From Deefgea piscis (GTDB taxonomy: Bacteria > Pseudomonadota > Gammaproteobacteria > Burkholderiales > Chitinibacteraceae), in assembly GCF_013284055.1 (NCBI RefSeq), contig NZ_CP054143.1, positions 2,604,001 through 2,668,000 on the forward strand: 64,000 nt of DNA, written 5' to 3'. This document shows positions 37,245-44,711 of the stretch, piece by piece. The notes below the pieces were generated by a model. The model searched no databases, was not told the DNA's origin, and saw nothing but the letters and a program-made list of their open reading frames with translations. Each line of letters starts with the position of its first letter. Position 1 is the first letter of the stretch. The translations under genes and the position numbers were made by a program.

Positions 37245-38521
37245 GGCAAGGTGGTCCAAGCTGGGGCGAGGTCAAAATCAGCGACCACACGCAGGGCCGA
37301 TTTCAAGCCGTCTTCATGAAAACCATAGCCAGTCCATGCGCCAGCAAACCAAGTGCGATTTTGCCCTTGAATGGTGTGTAACTGCGCTTGCGCGGCAATC
37401 GCCGCGTGATCAAATACTGGATGTTGATATTCAAACTGCGCCAATACTGTTTCCGGCGCTGGCGGTGTGAAAGGATTGAGGGTGACCACCACCGGTGTTG
37501 CAACAGGCAGATTTTGCAATTGATTGAGTAAATAGCTGACGCAGACGGGGCGTTGCCCATCAACATCGGCGCCGCCAAGGTAATTCCACGCCGACCAGAC
37601 TTTTTTAAGTTTGGGTAATTGCTGTGGGTCAGTGTGCAAGACAGCGGTATTGGCTTGGTAACGTACCGCCGACAGGAGTGCCGTTTCGGCGGCGCTAGCG
37701 TCACTTAACATGGCGAGCGTATCGGGGGCGTGTGTAGCAAACACCACCGCGTCAAATTGTTCTGCGCCCATGTCGGTGTGCACCATCACGCCGTCGGCGA
37801 GGCGCTCGACGCGCAATACCGGCGTTTGCAGGCGGATGTCGCTCAAAGTGGCGGCGATTTTGCGCACATATTCTCGTGCACCACCTTGGACGGTTTGCCA
37901 TTGCGGCCGATCGTTGACTTGGAGTAGCGCGTGATTAAGGCAAAAGCGCAAAAAGGTCGAGGCGGGGAATTCTAAAATATCATTGGGTGAGCTTGACCAA
38001 ATGGCCGCGGCCATCGGTAATAAATACGCATCGCGGAAAGTATCGCCGTAATTGCCGCTTTTTAGCAGTTCACCTAAGGTGGCTTTGCTGTGTAGGCTGG
38101 CGGCGAGGTTTTCATTCGCTGCCGCATTAAAGCGCAAAATATCGCGCAGCATGCCGATGAACGATGGTGAGAGCAGCCGGCGGCGTTGCGCAAAGACGGT
38201 GTTTAGATTCGTTCCCGCCCATTCCAGTGCGCCTTCATCAAGTGATACGCCAAACGACATGTCGGTGGCGTAGGTATTGACCCCCAGCTCAGCAAACAAA
38301 GCGATTAGATTCGGATACGTCGCTTGGTTAAATACCAAAAATCCAGTATCAACAGGGTGAGTTTGTCCTTCAACAGTGATGTCGACCGTATTGGTGTGGC
38401 CACCCAAATAGCGCCCAGCCTCAAATAGCACCACATCGTGGCTGCGGCTTAAAAAATAGGCGCTGGCCAAGCCAGAGATGCCTGAGCCAATCACTGCGAT
38501 GCGTTGCCGAGTTAAATTCAT
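37241..38521 (-). CDS. FAD-dependent NAD(P)-binding oxidoreductase (amine-oxidase/desaturase type)
   Basis: First gene of the operon, 426 residues. The N-terminal FAD site is IAVIGSGISGLASAYFLSRSHDVVLFEAGRYLGGHTNTV (about 8-45). VDTGFLVFNQATYPNLIALF and the C-terminal TWFAGAWTGYGFHEDGLKSAL are typical of the group paired with DUF1365 and cfa-like enzymes. In Rhodobacter an analogous flavoprotein desaturates a methylated acyl chain on the way to furan fatty acids; the same job here is only inferred. Its start is 109 bases from the divergent TetR gene, with a palindromic operator between. Confidence 0.88.
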   Translation of the reverse strand: MNLTRQRIAVIGSGISGLASAYFLSRSHDVVLFEAGRYLGGHTNTVDITVEGQTHPVDTGFLVFNQATYPNLIALFAELGVNTYATDMSFGVSLDEGALEWAGTNLNTVFAQRRRLLSPSFIGMLRDILRFNAAANENLAASLHSKATLGELLKSGNYGDTFRDAYLLPMAAAIWSSSPNDILEFPASTFLRFCLNHALLQVNDRPQWQTVQGGAREYVRKIAATLSDIRLQTPVLRVERLADGVMVHTDMGAEQFDAVVFATHAPDTLAMLSDASAAETALLSAVRYQANTAVLHTDPQQLPKLKKVWSAWNYLGGADVDGQRPVCVSYLLNQLQNLPVATPVVVTLNPFTPPAPETVLAQFEYQHPVFDHAAIAAQAQLHTIQGQNRTWFAGAWTGYGFHEDGLKSALRVVADFDLAPAWTTLP

Positions 38522-38582
38522 CGTTCTTCCTGCCGTTCATCATCATGGGTAGTTTGTGTTTTGCTACTTAAGTGCTAACATT

Positions 38583-38617
38583 ACTACTAATTCAAAATAA
38601 TATCTACTAATTAGTAG
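38583..38617. promoter_or_regulatory. Candidate TetR operator between the lipid operon and its regulator
   Basis: A perfect 14-base palindrome CTACTAATTAGTAG (38604-38617) lies 13 bases before the TetR start. An extra half-site CTACTAATT (38584-38592) precedes it at a spacing of 20 bases, two helical turns. Such palindromes upstream of a tetR gene normally bind its own product. One site could control both divergent promoters. Confidence 0.6.
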
Positions 38618-38630
38618 CGGAAATTTACCG

Positions 38631-39251
38631 ATGAGTATCTTTAGCAAATTAAGCTTCAAAGACCAAGCCTTCAAATTGCGTGAGAACGCGATTTTAGATG
38701 CGACGACGGCGATTCTCGGCACCAAAGGCTACGATCTAATGACGATGGATGACGTTGCCAATGCGGTCGGTATTTCTAAACCGAGCTTATATAAGCATTT
38801 CAAATCCAAAGAAGATTTAGTCGGCGAGGCTTTGATTCGTTTGATTGATGGGGCGATCGATTTTTTAGCGCAATTGAATAATGAATTAAGTGCGATCGAT
38901 AAACTCATTGCTTTGCTGGAATGGGCGTTGCGCGTGCGTCTAGAGGGGGGGATGCCATTTTTGCCGTCTACCAGCGCGCATGTGCGTGATATGTTAATGC
39001 GCAATTTAAAGTATGTAACTCGGGTGTTGAAGCTCAATGGGCAGCTTGAAAAGCTGGTGCTGGCAGCGCAAAAAAAAGGGGATTTGAATCCAGAGTTGCC
39101 AAGTGATGTAATTTTATTTAGTTATTACTCACGCACGTGTGATCCGGCAGTCGAGTATTTGCAAAAATTTAGCAAAATGGATAACGAAGCCATCGTGACG
39201 TATATATTGCAAGTGGCTTTAGGTGGGCTACGCCCTTCAGTGGCGGCGTAA
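38631..39251 (+). CDS. TetR/AcrR family transcriptional regulator
   Basis: The product is 206 residues, typical length. N-terminal helix-turn-helix domain is at about residues 16-65: ILDATTAILGTKGYDLMTMDDVANAVGISKPSLYKHFKSKEDLV. The C-terminal ligand-binding half is helical and not assignable to a ligand. It is divergent from the eight-gene lipid operon and sits just downstream of the palindrome at 38604-38617, so local repression of the operon, relieved by a lipid or stress signal, is the likely role (inference). A terminator follows. Confidence 0.9.
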   Translation: MSIFSKLSFKDQAFKLRENAILDATTAILGTKGYDLMTMDDVANAVGISKPSLYKHFKSKEDLVGEALIRLIDGAIDFLAQLNNELSAIDKLIALLEWALRVRLEGGMPFLPSTSAHVRDMLMRNLKYVTRVLKLNGQLEKLVLAAQKKGDLNPELPSDVILFSYYSRTCDPAVEYLQKFSKMDNEAIVTYILQVALGGLRPSVAA

Positions 39252-39256
39252 ATACA

Positions 39257-39291
39257 AAAAACCCCATAAACCTAAGTTTTATGGGGTTTTG
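39257..39291. terminator. Bidirectional terminator between the TetR gene and the tRNA-Leu genes
   Basis: AAAACCCCATAAA (39258-39270) pairs with TTTATGGGGTTTT (39278-39290), with A- and T-runs at the ends. It serves the TetR gene on plus and the tRNA pair on minus. Confidence 0.85.
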
Positions 39292-39311
39292 CATCTTGCT
39301 ACTTTTACTGA

Positions 39312-39398
39312 TGGTGCCCAAGAGAAGACTCGAACTTCCACACCCTTACGGGCGCTAGGACCTGAACCTAGTGCGTCTACCAATTCCGCCACCTGGGC
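39312..39398 (-). tRNA. tRNA-Leu (CAG)
   Basis: An 87-nt type-II tRNA including encoded CCA. Acceptor GCCCAGG pairs with CTTGGGC. D-loop is GGAATTGGTAGACGC. The anticodon stem CTAGG/CCTAG has loop TTCAGGT, anticodon CAG. The long variable arm is CGCCCGTAAGGGTG, and the T-loop is TTCGAGTC. It is second in transcription order, 34 bases after a near-identical copy. It reads the leucine codon CUG. Confidence 0.97.
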
Positions 39399-39432
39399 AT
39401 TTCTGATACAGTGTGTAAATAAGTTGAAAAGT

Positions 39433-39519
39433 TGGTGCCCAAGAGAAGACTCGAACTTCCACACCCTTGCGGGCGCTAGGACCTGAACCTAGTGCGTCTA
39501 CCAATTCCGCCACCTGGGC
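39433..39519 (-). tRNA. tRNA-Leu (CAG), second copy
   Basis: Differs from the downstream copy by one base, in the loop of the variable arm (GCAAGGG instead of GTAAGGG). All stems, the CAG anticodon and the encoded CCA are intact, so both genes should be active. Tandem duplication is the simplest origin. Confidence 0.97.
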
Positions 39520-39604
39520 TCTTCAACTGCGCTACAATAACGCGGCGCCACTTACAGAAGGGCGCAATAATATTCAAACCTAGAAATGGTGTCAATAAAA
39601 AACT

Positions 39605-42049
39605 ATGAAAAAAACGGTTCCGATGGATAAATTTCAAAATGAGAAATCCCCAGCGAAGAAACCTGTGCGAGCCAAAAAACTAAAAGGTTTGCGAGCACAA
39701 GATCCTTATTTGGCACGTGAACGCGAGCGCTATGAAAATCCTTTGCCTTCTCGCGAATTTATTTTGCAAGTGTTAGAGCAGCATGGTGCGCCGATGTCGG
39801 CGTTTGATTTAGCTAAGCAATTAGATATTTTATTGGTTGAAGAGGTCGCATTTGAGCGACGTCTACAGGCAATGGGCCGTGAAGGCCAGTTACTGATTAA
39901 TCGGGCCGGCGCTTTATGTCTGCCAGAAAAAGTTGATTTAATTCCCGGGAAAGTACAGGGCCATCCGGATGGTTTTGGCTTTTTGATTCCGGATGACGGC
40001 AGCGATGATTTATTTCTTGGCCCTAAAGAAATGGACAAAGTGCTGCACGGCGATCGCGTACTGGCGCGCAAGATTGGCGTTGATCGGCGTGGTCGTCCTG
40101 AAGGGGCGATTGCTGAAGTGCTCGAGCACGTTAATTTGCGTTTGGTCGGCCGCTTGCATTGCGAGCGTGGTGTGTTCTTTGTGACGGCGGAAGACAAGCG
40201 AATTAGTCGTGATATTCAAATCGAACCATCAGGGTGTGGTACTGCGCAAGTGGGGCAGGTCGTGATGATTGAGATGCTGACTCAGCCATCGCGTTATACC
40301 CAGCCTGTGGCACGCGTGACCGAAGTGCTTGGTAATTATGATGACCCGGGTATGGAAATTGAAATTGCCCTGCGTAAACATAATTTGCCGCATGTGTTTT
40401 CGGCGGAAGCAGAAGCGTTAGCGCGCAAAATGCCCAAAAAAGTGCGCAAACTGGATTGGAAGCCAGAAAACGGGGTTGAGCGGGTTGATTTGCGCGATAT
40501 GCCGTTGGTGACCATCGACGGTGAAACGGCCAAAGACTTTGACGATGCGGTGTATGCCGAGAAAAGCGGCAAAGGCTGGCGTTTGGTGGTGGCCATTGCT
40601 GACGTGAGTCATTACGTTCGTCCGGATGATGCTTTGGATTTGACCGCGATTGAGCGCGGCAATTCGATTTACTTTCCGCGCCGCGTGATTCCGATGTTGC
40701 CCGAGCAAATTTCAAACGGTCTTTGTTCGCTCAATCCCGATGTCGAGCGCCTGTGTATGGTGTGCGATATGAAAGTGAGCGCCAAGGGGGCGATTAAAGG
40801 CTATCAATTTTACCCCGCGGTGATGCTCTCTAAGGCGCGGTTTACCTATACCAAGGTATGGGATATCTTGCAAAACCCCGCAGGTGAAGTCGCGCAGCAA
40901 TATACCCAGCAAGTGCCGCATTTGCAAACACTGTACGCGCTGTTTCAAGCGTTTGCCAAAGCCCGTGCTGAGCGCGGCGCGATTGACTTTGAAACGACAG
41001 AAACTGAAATGCGTTTTGATGATAAAGGCAAAATCAGCGAAATCGTGCCTGTGCTGCGTAATGATGCGCATAAATTGATCGAAGAGTGCATGTTGGCTGC
41101 CAATGTCTGCGCTGCCGATATTTTGCTGAAAAAAGAGCATCCCGCTTTATACCGTGTGCACGAAGGTCCAACACCAGAGAAGCTTAAAAATCTGCGTGAA
41201 TATTTAAAAACAGTGGGCTTGAGCTTGGGGGGTGACGAAGATCCAACCGCCAGCGACTACGCCAAATTACTCAATTCATTCAAAGACCGTTTGGATGCGC
41301 CGCTTTTGCAAACGATGCTGTTACGTAGTTTGTCTCAGGCGGTGTATAGCCCAGATAACGAAGGTCATTTTGGATTAAGTTATGAGGCTTACGCGCATTT
41401 TACTTCGCCAATTCGCCGTTATCCGGATTTGTTGGTGCATCGCTCGATTAAGGCGATTTTGGCTGGCAAGAAATATAAGCCAGCAATGAAGTGGGAAGCT
41501 TTGGGGGTGCAGTGCTCTATGACTGAGCGCCGTGCTGATGAGGCGAGCCGAGACGTACAAAACTGGCTCAAATGCTACTTTATGCAAGATAAAGTGGGCG
41601 AAGAGTTTGAAGGCTCAGTATCGGCGGTAACCGGTTTTGGGATGTTTGTTTTGCTCGATAAGGTGTATGTCGAGGGCTTGGTGCATGTGTCTGAGCTAGG
41701 TACAGATTACTTTCATTATGATGAAAAGCGCCGCGAGTTAAAGGGTGAGCATAGCGGTAAGGTGTATCGCTTAACCGATCGCGTTAAGGTGCGTGTGGCT
41801 CGGGTTGATTTGGAAACCAGCAAAATTGATTTTGTGCTGGTGCTGGATGCTGCCGAGCGAGAGCGCCAATCTAAACCGACTGCGCCAAGATCGAGTCGTA
41901 CGCGTGGTGGAGAAAAAACCCCAGCACGCACGGGTACGCGTTCTGTATTGCGCCAGCCGGCAGCGGTGAAGCCGGAAGGTCAGCCTAAGTCGGGGGCCGC
42001 GCCTGCAGCAACGAGTAAACCCTCGGCACGTCGTCGGCGTCGCCGCTAA
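39605..42049 (+). CDS. rnr: Ribonuclease R
   Basis: Processive 3'-5' exoribonuclease able to degrade structured RNA; important in cold and stationary phase. The product is 814 residues, normal. Domain order: N-terminal helix-turn-helix (about 45-110), two cold-shock domains (VQGHPDGFGFLIPD and following), the RNB catalytic core (IDGETAKDFDDAVYA with the metal-binding Asp residues, DLLVHRSIKA), and an S1 domain (about 655-740, FEGSVSAVTGFGMFVLLD). The tail is basic and Arg-rich (RRRRR end). It is divergent from the tRNA-Leu genes and has its own terminator. Confidence 0.97.
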   Translation: MKKTVPMDKFQNEKSPAKKPVRAKKLKGLRAQDPYLARERERYENPLPSREFILQVLEQHGAPMSAFDLAKQLDILLVEEVAFERRLQAMGREGQLLINRAGALCLPEKVDLIPGKVQGHPDGFGFLIPDDGSDDLFLGPKEMDKVLHGDRVLARKIGVDRRGRPEGAIAEVLEHVNLRLVGRLHCERGVFFVTAEDKRISRDIQIEPSGCGTAQVGQVVMIEMLTQPSRYTQPVARVTEVLGNYDDPGMEIEIALRKHNLPHVFSAEAEALARKMPKKVRKLDWKPENGVERVDLRDMPLVTIDGETAKDFDDAVYAEKSGKGWRLVVAIADVSHYVRPDDALDLTAIERGNSIYFPRRVIPMLPEQISNGLCSLNPDVERLCMVCDMKVSAKGAIKGYQFYPAVMLSKARFTYTKVWDILQNPAGEVAQQYTQQVPHLQTLYALFQAFAKARAERGAIDFETTETEMRFDDKGKISEIVPVLRNDAHKLIEECMLAANVCAADILLKKEHPALYRVHEGPTPEKLKNLREYLKTVGLSLGGDEDPTASDYAKLLNSFKDRLDAPLLQTMLLRSLSQAVYSPDNEGHFGLSYEAYAHFTSPIRRYPDLLVHRSIKAILAGKKYKPAMKWEALGVQCSMTERRADEASRDVQNWLKCYFMQDKVGEEFEGSVSAVTGFGMFVLLDKVYVEGLVHVSELGTDYFHYDEKRRELKGEHSGKVYRLTDRVKVRVARVDLETSKIDFVLVLDAAERERQSKPTAPRSSRTRGGEKTPARTGTRSVLRQPAAVKPEGQPKSGAAPAATSKPSARRRRRR

Positions 42050-42051
42050 TT

Positions 42052-42085
42052 AAAATAGCCAGCCTTGTTGGGGCTGGCTATTTTG
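42052..42085 (+). terminator. Terminator after rnr
   Basis: AAAATAGCCAGCC (42052-42064) pairs with GGCTGGCTATTTT (42072-42084) around TTGTTGG, with a T-run at the end. A leftward unit could use it too. Confidence 0.85.
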
Positions 42086-42158
42086 TTGGGCGTTATGCCG
42101 CACTTTGCTCGCTAGGGTGAGGCGGCTAAAGTTTATTTAGCTGCGGCGTGTTTGGTTT

Positions 42159-42512
42159 TTAGCTGTTTGTGAGTTTGTTGAGTAGTTGCTGTTGTTGGTA
42201 ACTTAATGAATGCAATTGAAATTGGTGCCGAAAAACACTGATATGACCGACCAAGGCGCTGTTAATGAATTTGCCAGTTAAATCAAGTGTGTTTTTGGTG
42301 CTTTCCATTCCAAGGTATTCATGAACTTCGAGCATTAAACGTGCTTCGCTGCCGGCTTTAAATTCAGTGGCTGAGATTAAAGTTAATACATTGGCATTGG
42401 CTTCGGTGATTTTTCCTTCGAATGCTTGTGTGTGATGCTTAGGTATAATTGCAGCACGCCAACGAACGAATTTGCGTTTAGAATTAGATAGATTGATTGT
42501 ATTTTGCGACAT
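42159..42512 (-). CDS. Hypothetical protein, possibly a PilZ-like domain
   Basis: The product is 117 residues. Its start NLSNSKRKFVRWRAAIIPKHHTQAFEGKITEANANVLTLISA loosely resembles the beginning of a PilZ (c-di-GMP-binding) domain, where an Arg-rich N-terminus precedes a beta barrel. The canonical RxxxR and D/NxSxxG motifs are not clearly present, so c-di-GMP binding is doubtful. The Gln-rich end (SYQQQQLLNKL) is unusual. It sits alone between rnr and a convergent-facing gap of 122 bases. Function not known. Confidence 0.6.
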   Translation of the reverse strand: MSQNTINLSNSKRKFVRWRAAIIPKHHTQAFEGKITEANANVLTLISATEFKAGSEARLMLEVHEYLGMESTKNTLDLTGKFINSALVGHISVFRHQFQLHSLSYQQQQLLNKLTNS

Positions 42513-42634
42513 GAATTAAATGATTACCAAAATAAATAATGACACACGAACTGAGCTAGTTTAAAGCCTATTGGCCTAATTTGGCTTGTTATTATTTAAA
42601 TTGAGATTAAAACTGACTTATTTTGGAGTAATGT

Positions 42635-42994
42635 ATGTTTATTGTTGACCGTTCTGCTGCGATTATTCGCCCAAAGCTGGCATTTTTGAATTGGTTAAAT
42701 CAATTGCCAGATAATGACGTTGTATTAACCTTGGATGAAATTAGAACGGATTGTACTGTGCTGATGGTGCCAGAAGCCGCCGAGCCAGAAGATGCCATTG
42801 CGTATATTGATGAAATTGCCGATAAAATTTTTGCGATGGAATTAGCATCTTGGGTTATTGACGAAACTTTGTGGCCAGAAAAGCGCAATTTAAAGTTGTT
42901 TTGGGAGTGGTTTGATGTAGAAATTCATTTGGGTGTGATGGATGCCGTTGCGGAAGAAATTCATAATACCCCCGCAGATCATAGCTATCATTAA
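42635..42994 (+). CDS. Conserved acidic protein of unknown function
   Basis: The product is 119 residues, acidic, with start MFIVDRSAAIIRPKLAFLNWLNQLPDND, a helical middle (EDAIAYIDEIADKIFAMELASWVIDE), and a WPEKRNLKLFWEWFDVEIHLGVMDA stretch. TTTTGGAG provides a good ribosome site. I recognise it as the kind of small cytosolic protein kept in Neisseriales but cannot assign a role. It lies 26 bases ahead of the SIMPL-domain gene and may be co-transcribed with it. Confidence 0.78.
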   Translation: MFIVDRSAAIIRPKLAFLNWLNQLPDNDVVLTLDEIRTDCTVLMVPEAAEPEDAIAYIDEIADKIFAMELASWVIDETLWPEKRNLKLFWEWFDVEIHLGVMDAVAEEIHNTPADHSYH

Positions 42995-43020
42995 TTGCAA
43001 TGACTTTTATATGAGGTTTT

Positions 43021-43719
43021 ATGATGCATAAATTGGGTTTGATGTGTGCTTTGTTGGCGGGTTCGGTTTGGGCGGCAGAGGTGCCGCAACGGAATCTGGT
43101 TAATTTTGAGGCGGTAGCCAGTCGTGAAGTGAGTAATGATTTGGCGACGGCCACTTTATTTGTTGAGCTAAGTGATGCCAATCCTGCGCGACTAGCGGAA
43201 AAAGTGAATTTGGCTTTGTCGGGTGCGTTGAAAACATTAAAGCAATATCCTGCGGTGCAATCGGCGGGGACGACGTATGCGACTTACCCGATTTATGGCA
43301 ATAAAAGTAATAAGCAAGAAGGTTGGCGCAGTCGAGGCGAGTTGCAATTAACGTCGAAAGATTTTTCGGCTTTATCGCAATTGATTGGTGATTTGCAAGC
43401 CTCGTCTGGATTGCAATTGGCTGGGGTGCGCTATAGCGTATCTGATGCTGCCAAAAGCAAGGTCGAGGAGTTGCTGATCGAAGAAGGTATTGCCGCATTT
43501 AAGCGCCGAGCGGCACTGATTCAGCGCAGTATGTCGGCCAAGGATTGGCAGCTGGTGAATATGAATATTAATACCGGCTATCGTCCTGAGCCTCGTGTCA
43601 TGATGATGAAGAGTGCGCCGATGATGGATGCGGCGGTGTCTGCCGCGCCAGCGCCGATCGAAAGTGGCGAGAGCCATGTGCAGGTGAATGTGAATGGCAG
43701 TATTCAACTGGGTGATTGA
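43021..43719 (+). CDS. SIMPL (DUF541) domain-containing periplasmic protein
   Basis: The product is 232 residues with a Sec signal peptide (MMHKLGLMCALLAGSVWA). The mature part carries the DUF541/SIMPL pattern: NFEAVASREVSNDLATATLFVELSDANPARLAEKVNLALSGALKTLKQY, then QSAGTTYATYPIYG, and GVRYSVSDAAKSKVEELLIEEGIAAFKRRAALI. Homologues are linked to outer-membrane and oxidative-stress tolerance, without a known mechanism. ATGAGG gives the ribosome site. The stop overlaps the next start by one base. Confidence 0.87.
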   Translation: MMHKLGLMCALLAGSVWAAEVPQRNLVNFEAVASREVSNDLATATLFVELSDANPARLAEKVNLALSGALKTLKQYPAVQSAGTTYATYPIYGNKSNKQEGWRSRGELQLTSKDFSALSQLIGDLQASSGLQLAGVRYSVSDAAKSKVEELLIEEGIAAFKRRAALIQRSMSAKDWQLVNMNINTGYRPEPRVMMMKSAPMMDAAVSAAPAPIESGESHVQVNVNGSIQLGD

Positions 43720-44132
43720 TGTTACCAATTGATTTGCAAATAAACCCCGTGTCATTTTGGCGGCGGGGTTTTTTATTATTGATTTTTCTGTTGGCGATTG
43801 CGGCATGTTTAGTGCTTCAGGCTGCTTGGGCGCTGCTTTTGGCTTTGTTTTTGTTTGGTATTTTTCCTTTTTACTGGACTCATACCGAAACGATTGCGGT
43901 GGTTCGTGCGTGCTCTGAGGGGGAATTTCGGCTATTTGATCATCAAGGTGGCGAAATTTCTGCGCGTTTATTGCCAAGTAGTGTGGTCACGCAGGCCTTG
44001 ATTGTTTTGCATTTTGAAGATGAAGACCAGCATAAGATTAATTTGGTCTTATGGCCAGATAGTGCCCCCAGCGAATCGTTGCGACAATGGCGGGTTTGGC
44101 TGCGCTGGGTGTGGTCAGAGCGGTCGTTATAG
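43719..44132 (+). CDS. YgfX/CptA-like membrane protein (probable)
   Basis: The product is 137 residues from ATG 43719, overlapping the previous stop by one base (TGATG). Two hydrophobic helices lie near residues 15-50, followed by a soluble domain: GEFRLFDHQGGEI, VTQALIVLHFEDEDQHKINLVLWPDSAPSESLRQWRVWLRWV. This layout and the LWPDS...LRxxRVWLRW end match YgfX, described as a membrane toxin (CptA) and as a partner of SdhE. No sdhE is adjacent here. It converges with the acetyltransferase gene, overlapping by six bases. Confidence 0.65.
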   Translation: MLPIDLQINPVSFWRRGFLLLIFLLAIAACLVLQAAWALLLALFLFGIFPFYWTHTETIAVVRACSEGEFRLFDHQGGEISARLLPSSVVTQALIVLHFEDEDQHKINLVLWPDSAPSESLRQWRVWLRWVWSERSL

Positions 44133-44615
44133 TTGGCGCAGCATGCAGATGGCGTCTTCGCCATAGGCGGCTGGTAATGGTGTGGGTAGCGGTTTGAATT
44201 GGTGTTTTCGCCAAAAATGATCTGCGCCCAATACCGCAACCAGCATCACTTGTGAAAAATTAGCGTGGATTGCCCATGTTATGGCGTGCTGTATCAGTTG
44301 CTCGGCTAATTTGTTGCCACGAGCGCCGGGTGAAATAGCGAGGTCGTGAATATAAAATCGATCAGTGGTTTCAGGCAGATGGTTTAGCGGGCTGTTCAGT
44401 GCCGGCAGTTTTTCGCCGAACCAAGGGTGGCAGAATAAATAGCCGCTGATTTGCTCATTGAGGGTAATCACCCATGAGGAATGAGGAGCAAGCTGCTGCT
44501 TTTGTTGTAGTGTCTGCGCAGTTTCAATGAATTCTGTGGGGTAGCAGTCCGATTGCAATGCGAGGATGGCATTAAAGTCATCGGGATGCATGAGTCGAAT
44601 TTTTCGGCTAATCAT
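44127..44615 (-). CDS. GNAT family N-acetyltransferase
   Basis: The product is 162 residues. The GNAT fold shows RLMHPDDFNAILALQSDCYP (beta1-alpha1), FYIHDLAISPGARGNKLAEQLIQHAITWA (motif A, with the acetyl-CoA loop RGNKLA), and VAVLGADHFWRKHQFKPL (motif B). Substrate unknown; the HDLAI motif is common in amino-acid-type acetylases. The closing end overlaps the ygfX-like gene by six bases on the other strand. Confidence 0.87.
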   Translation of the reverse strand: MISRKIRLMHPDDFNAILALQSDCYPTEFIETAQTLQQKQQLAPHSSWVITLNEQISGYLFCHPWFGEKLPALNSPLNHLPETTDRFYIHDLAISPGARGNKLAEQLIQHAITWAIHANFSQVMLVAVLGADHFWRKHQFKPLPTPLPAAYGEDAICMLRQL

Positions 44616-44666
44616 GGGGTATTGTTTTGTAAGTTTTGGTGTGGTTCGTTTCTAGCGAGATACCTA

Positions 44667-44700
44667 AATAAAAAGGCAGCCTAGGCTGCCTTTTTATTTT
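44667..44700 (-). terminator. Terminator after the DEAD-box helicase gene
   Basis: A perfect palindrome around CCTAGG: AAATAAAAAGGCAGCC (44668-44683) pairs with GGCTGCCTTTTTATTT, with T-runs on both strands. On minus it ends the helicase transcript. Confidence 0.85.
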
Positions 44701-44711
44701 AAGCGAAAGCT

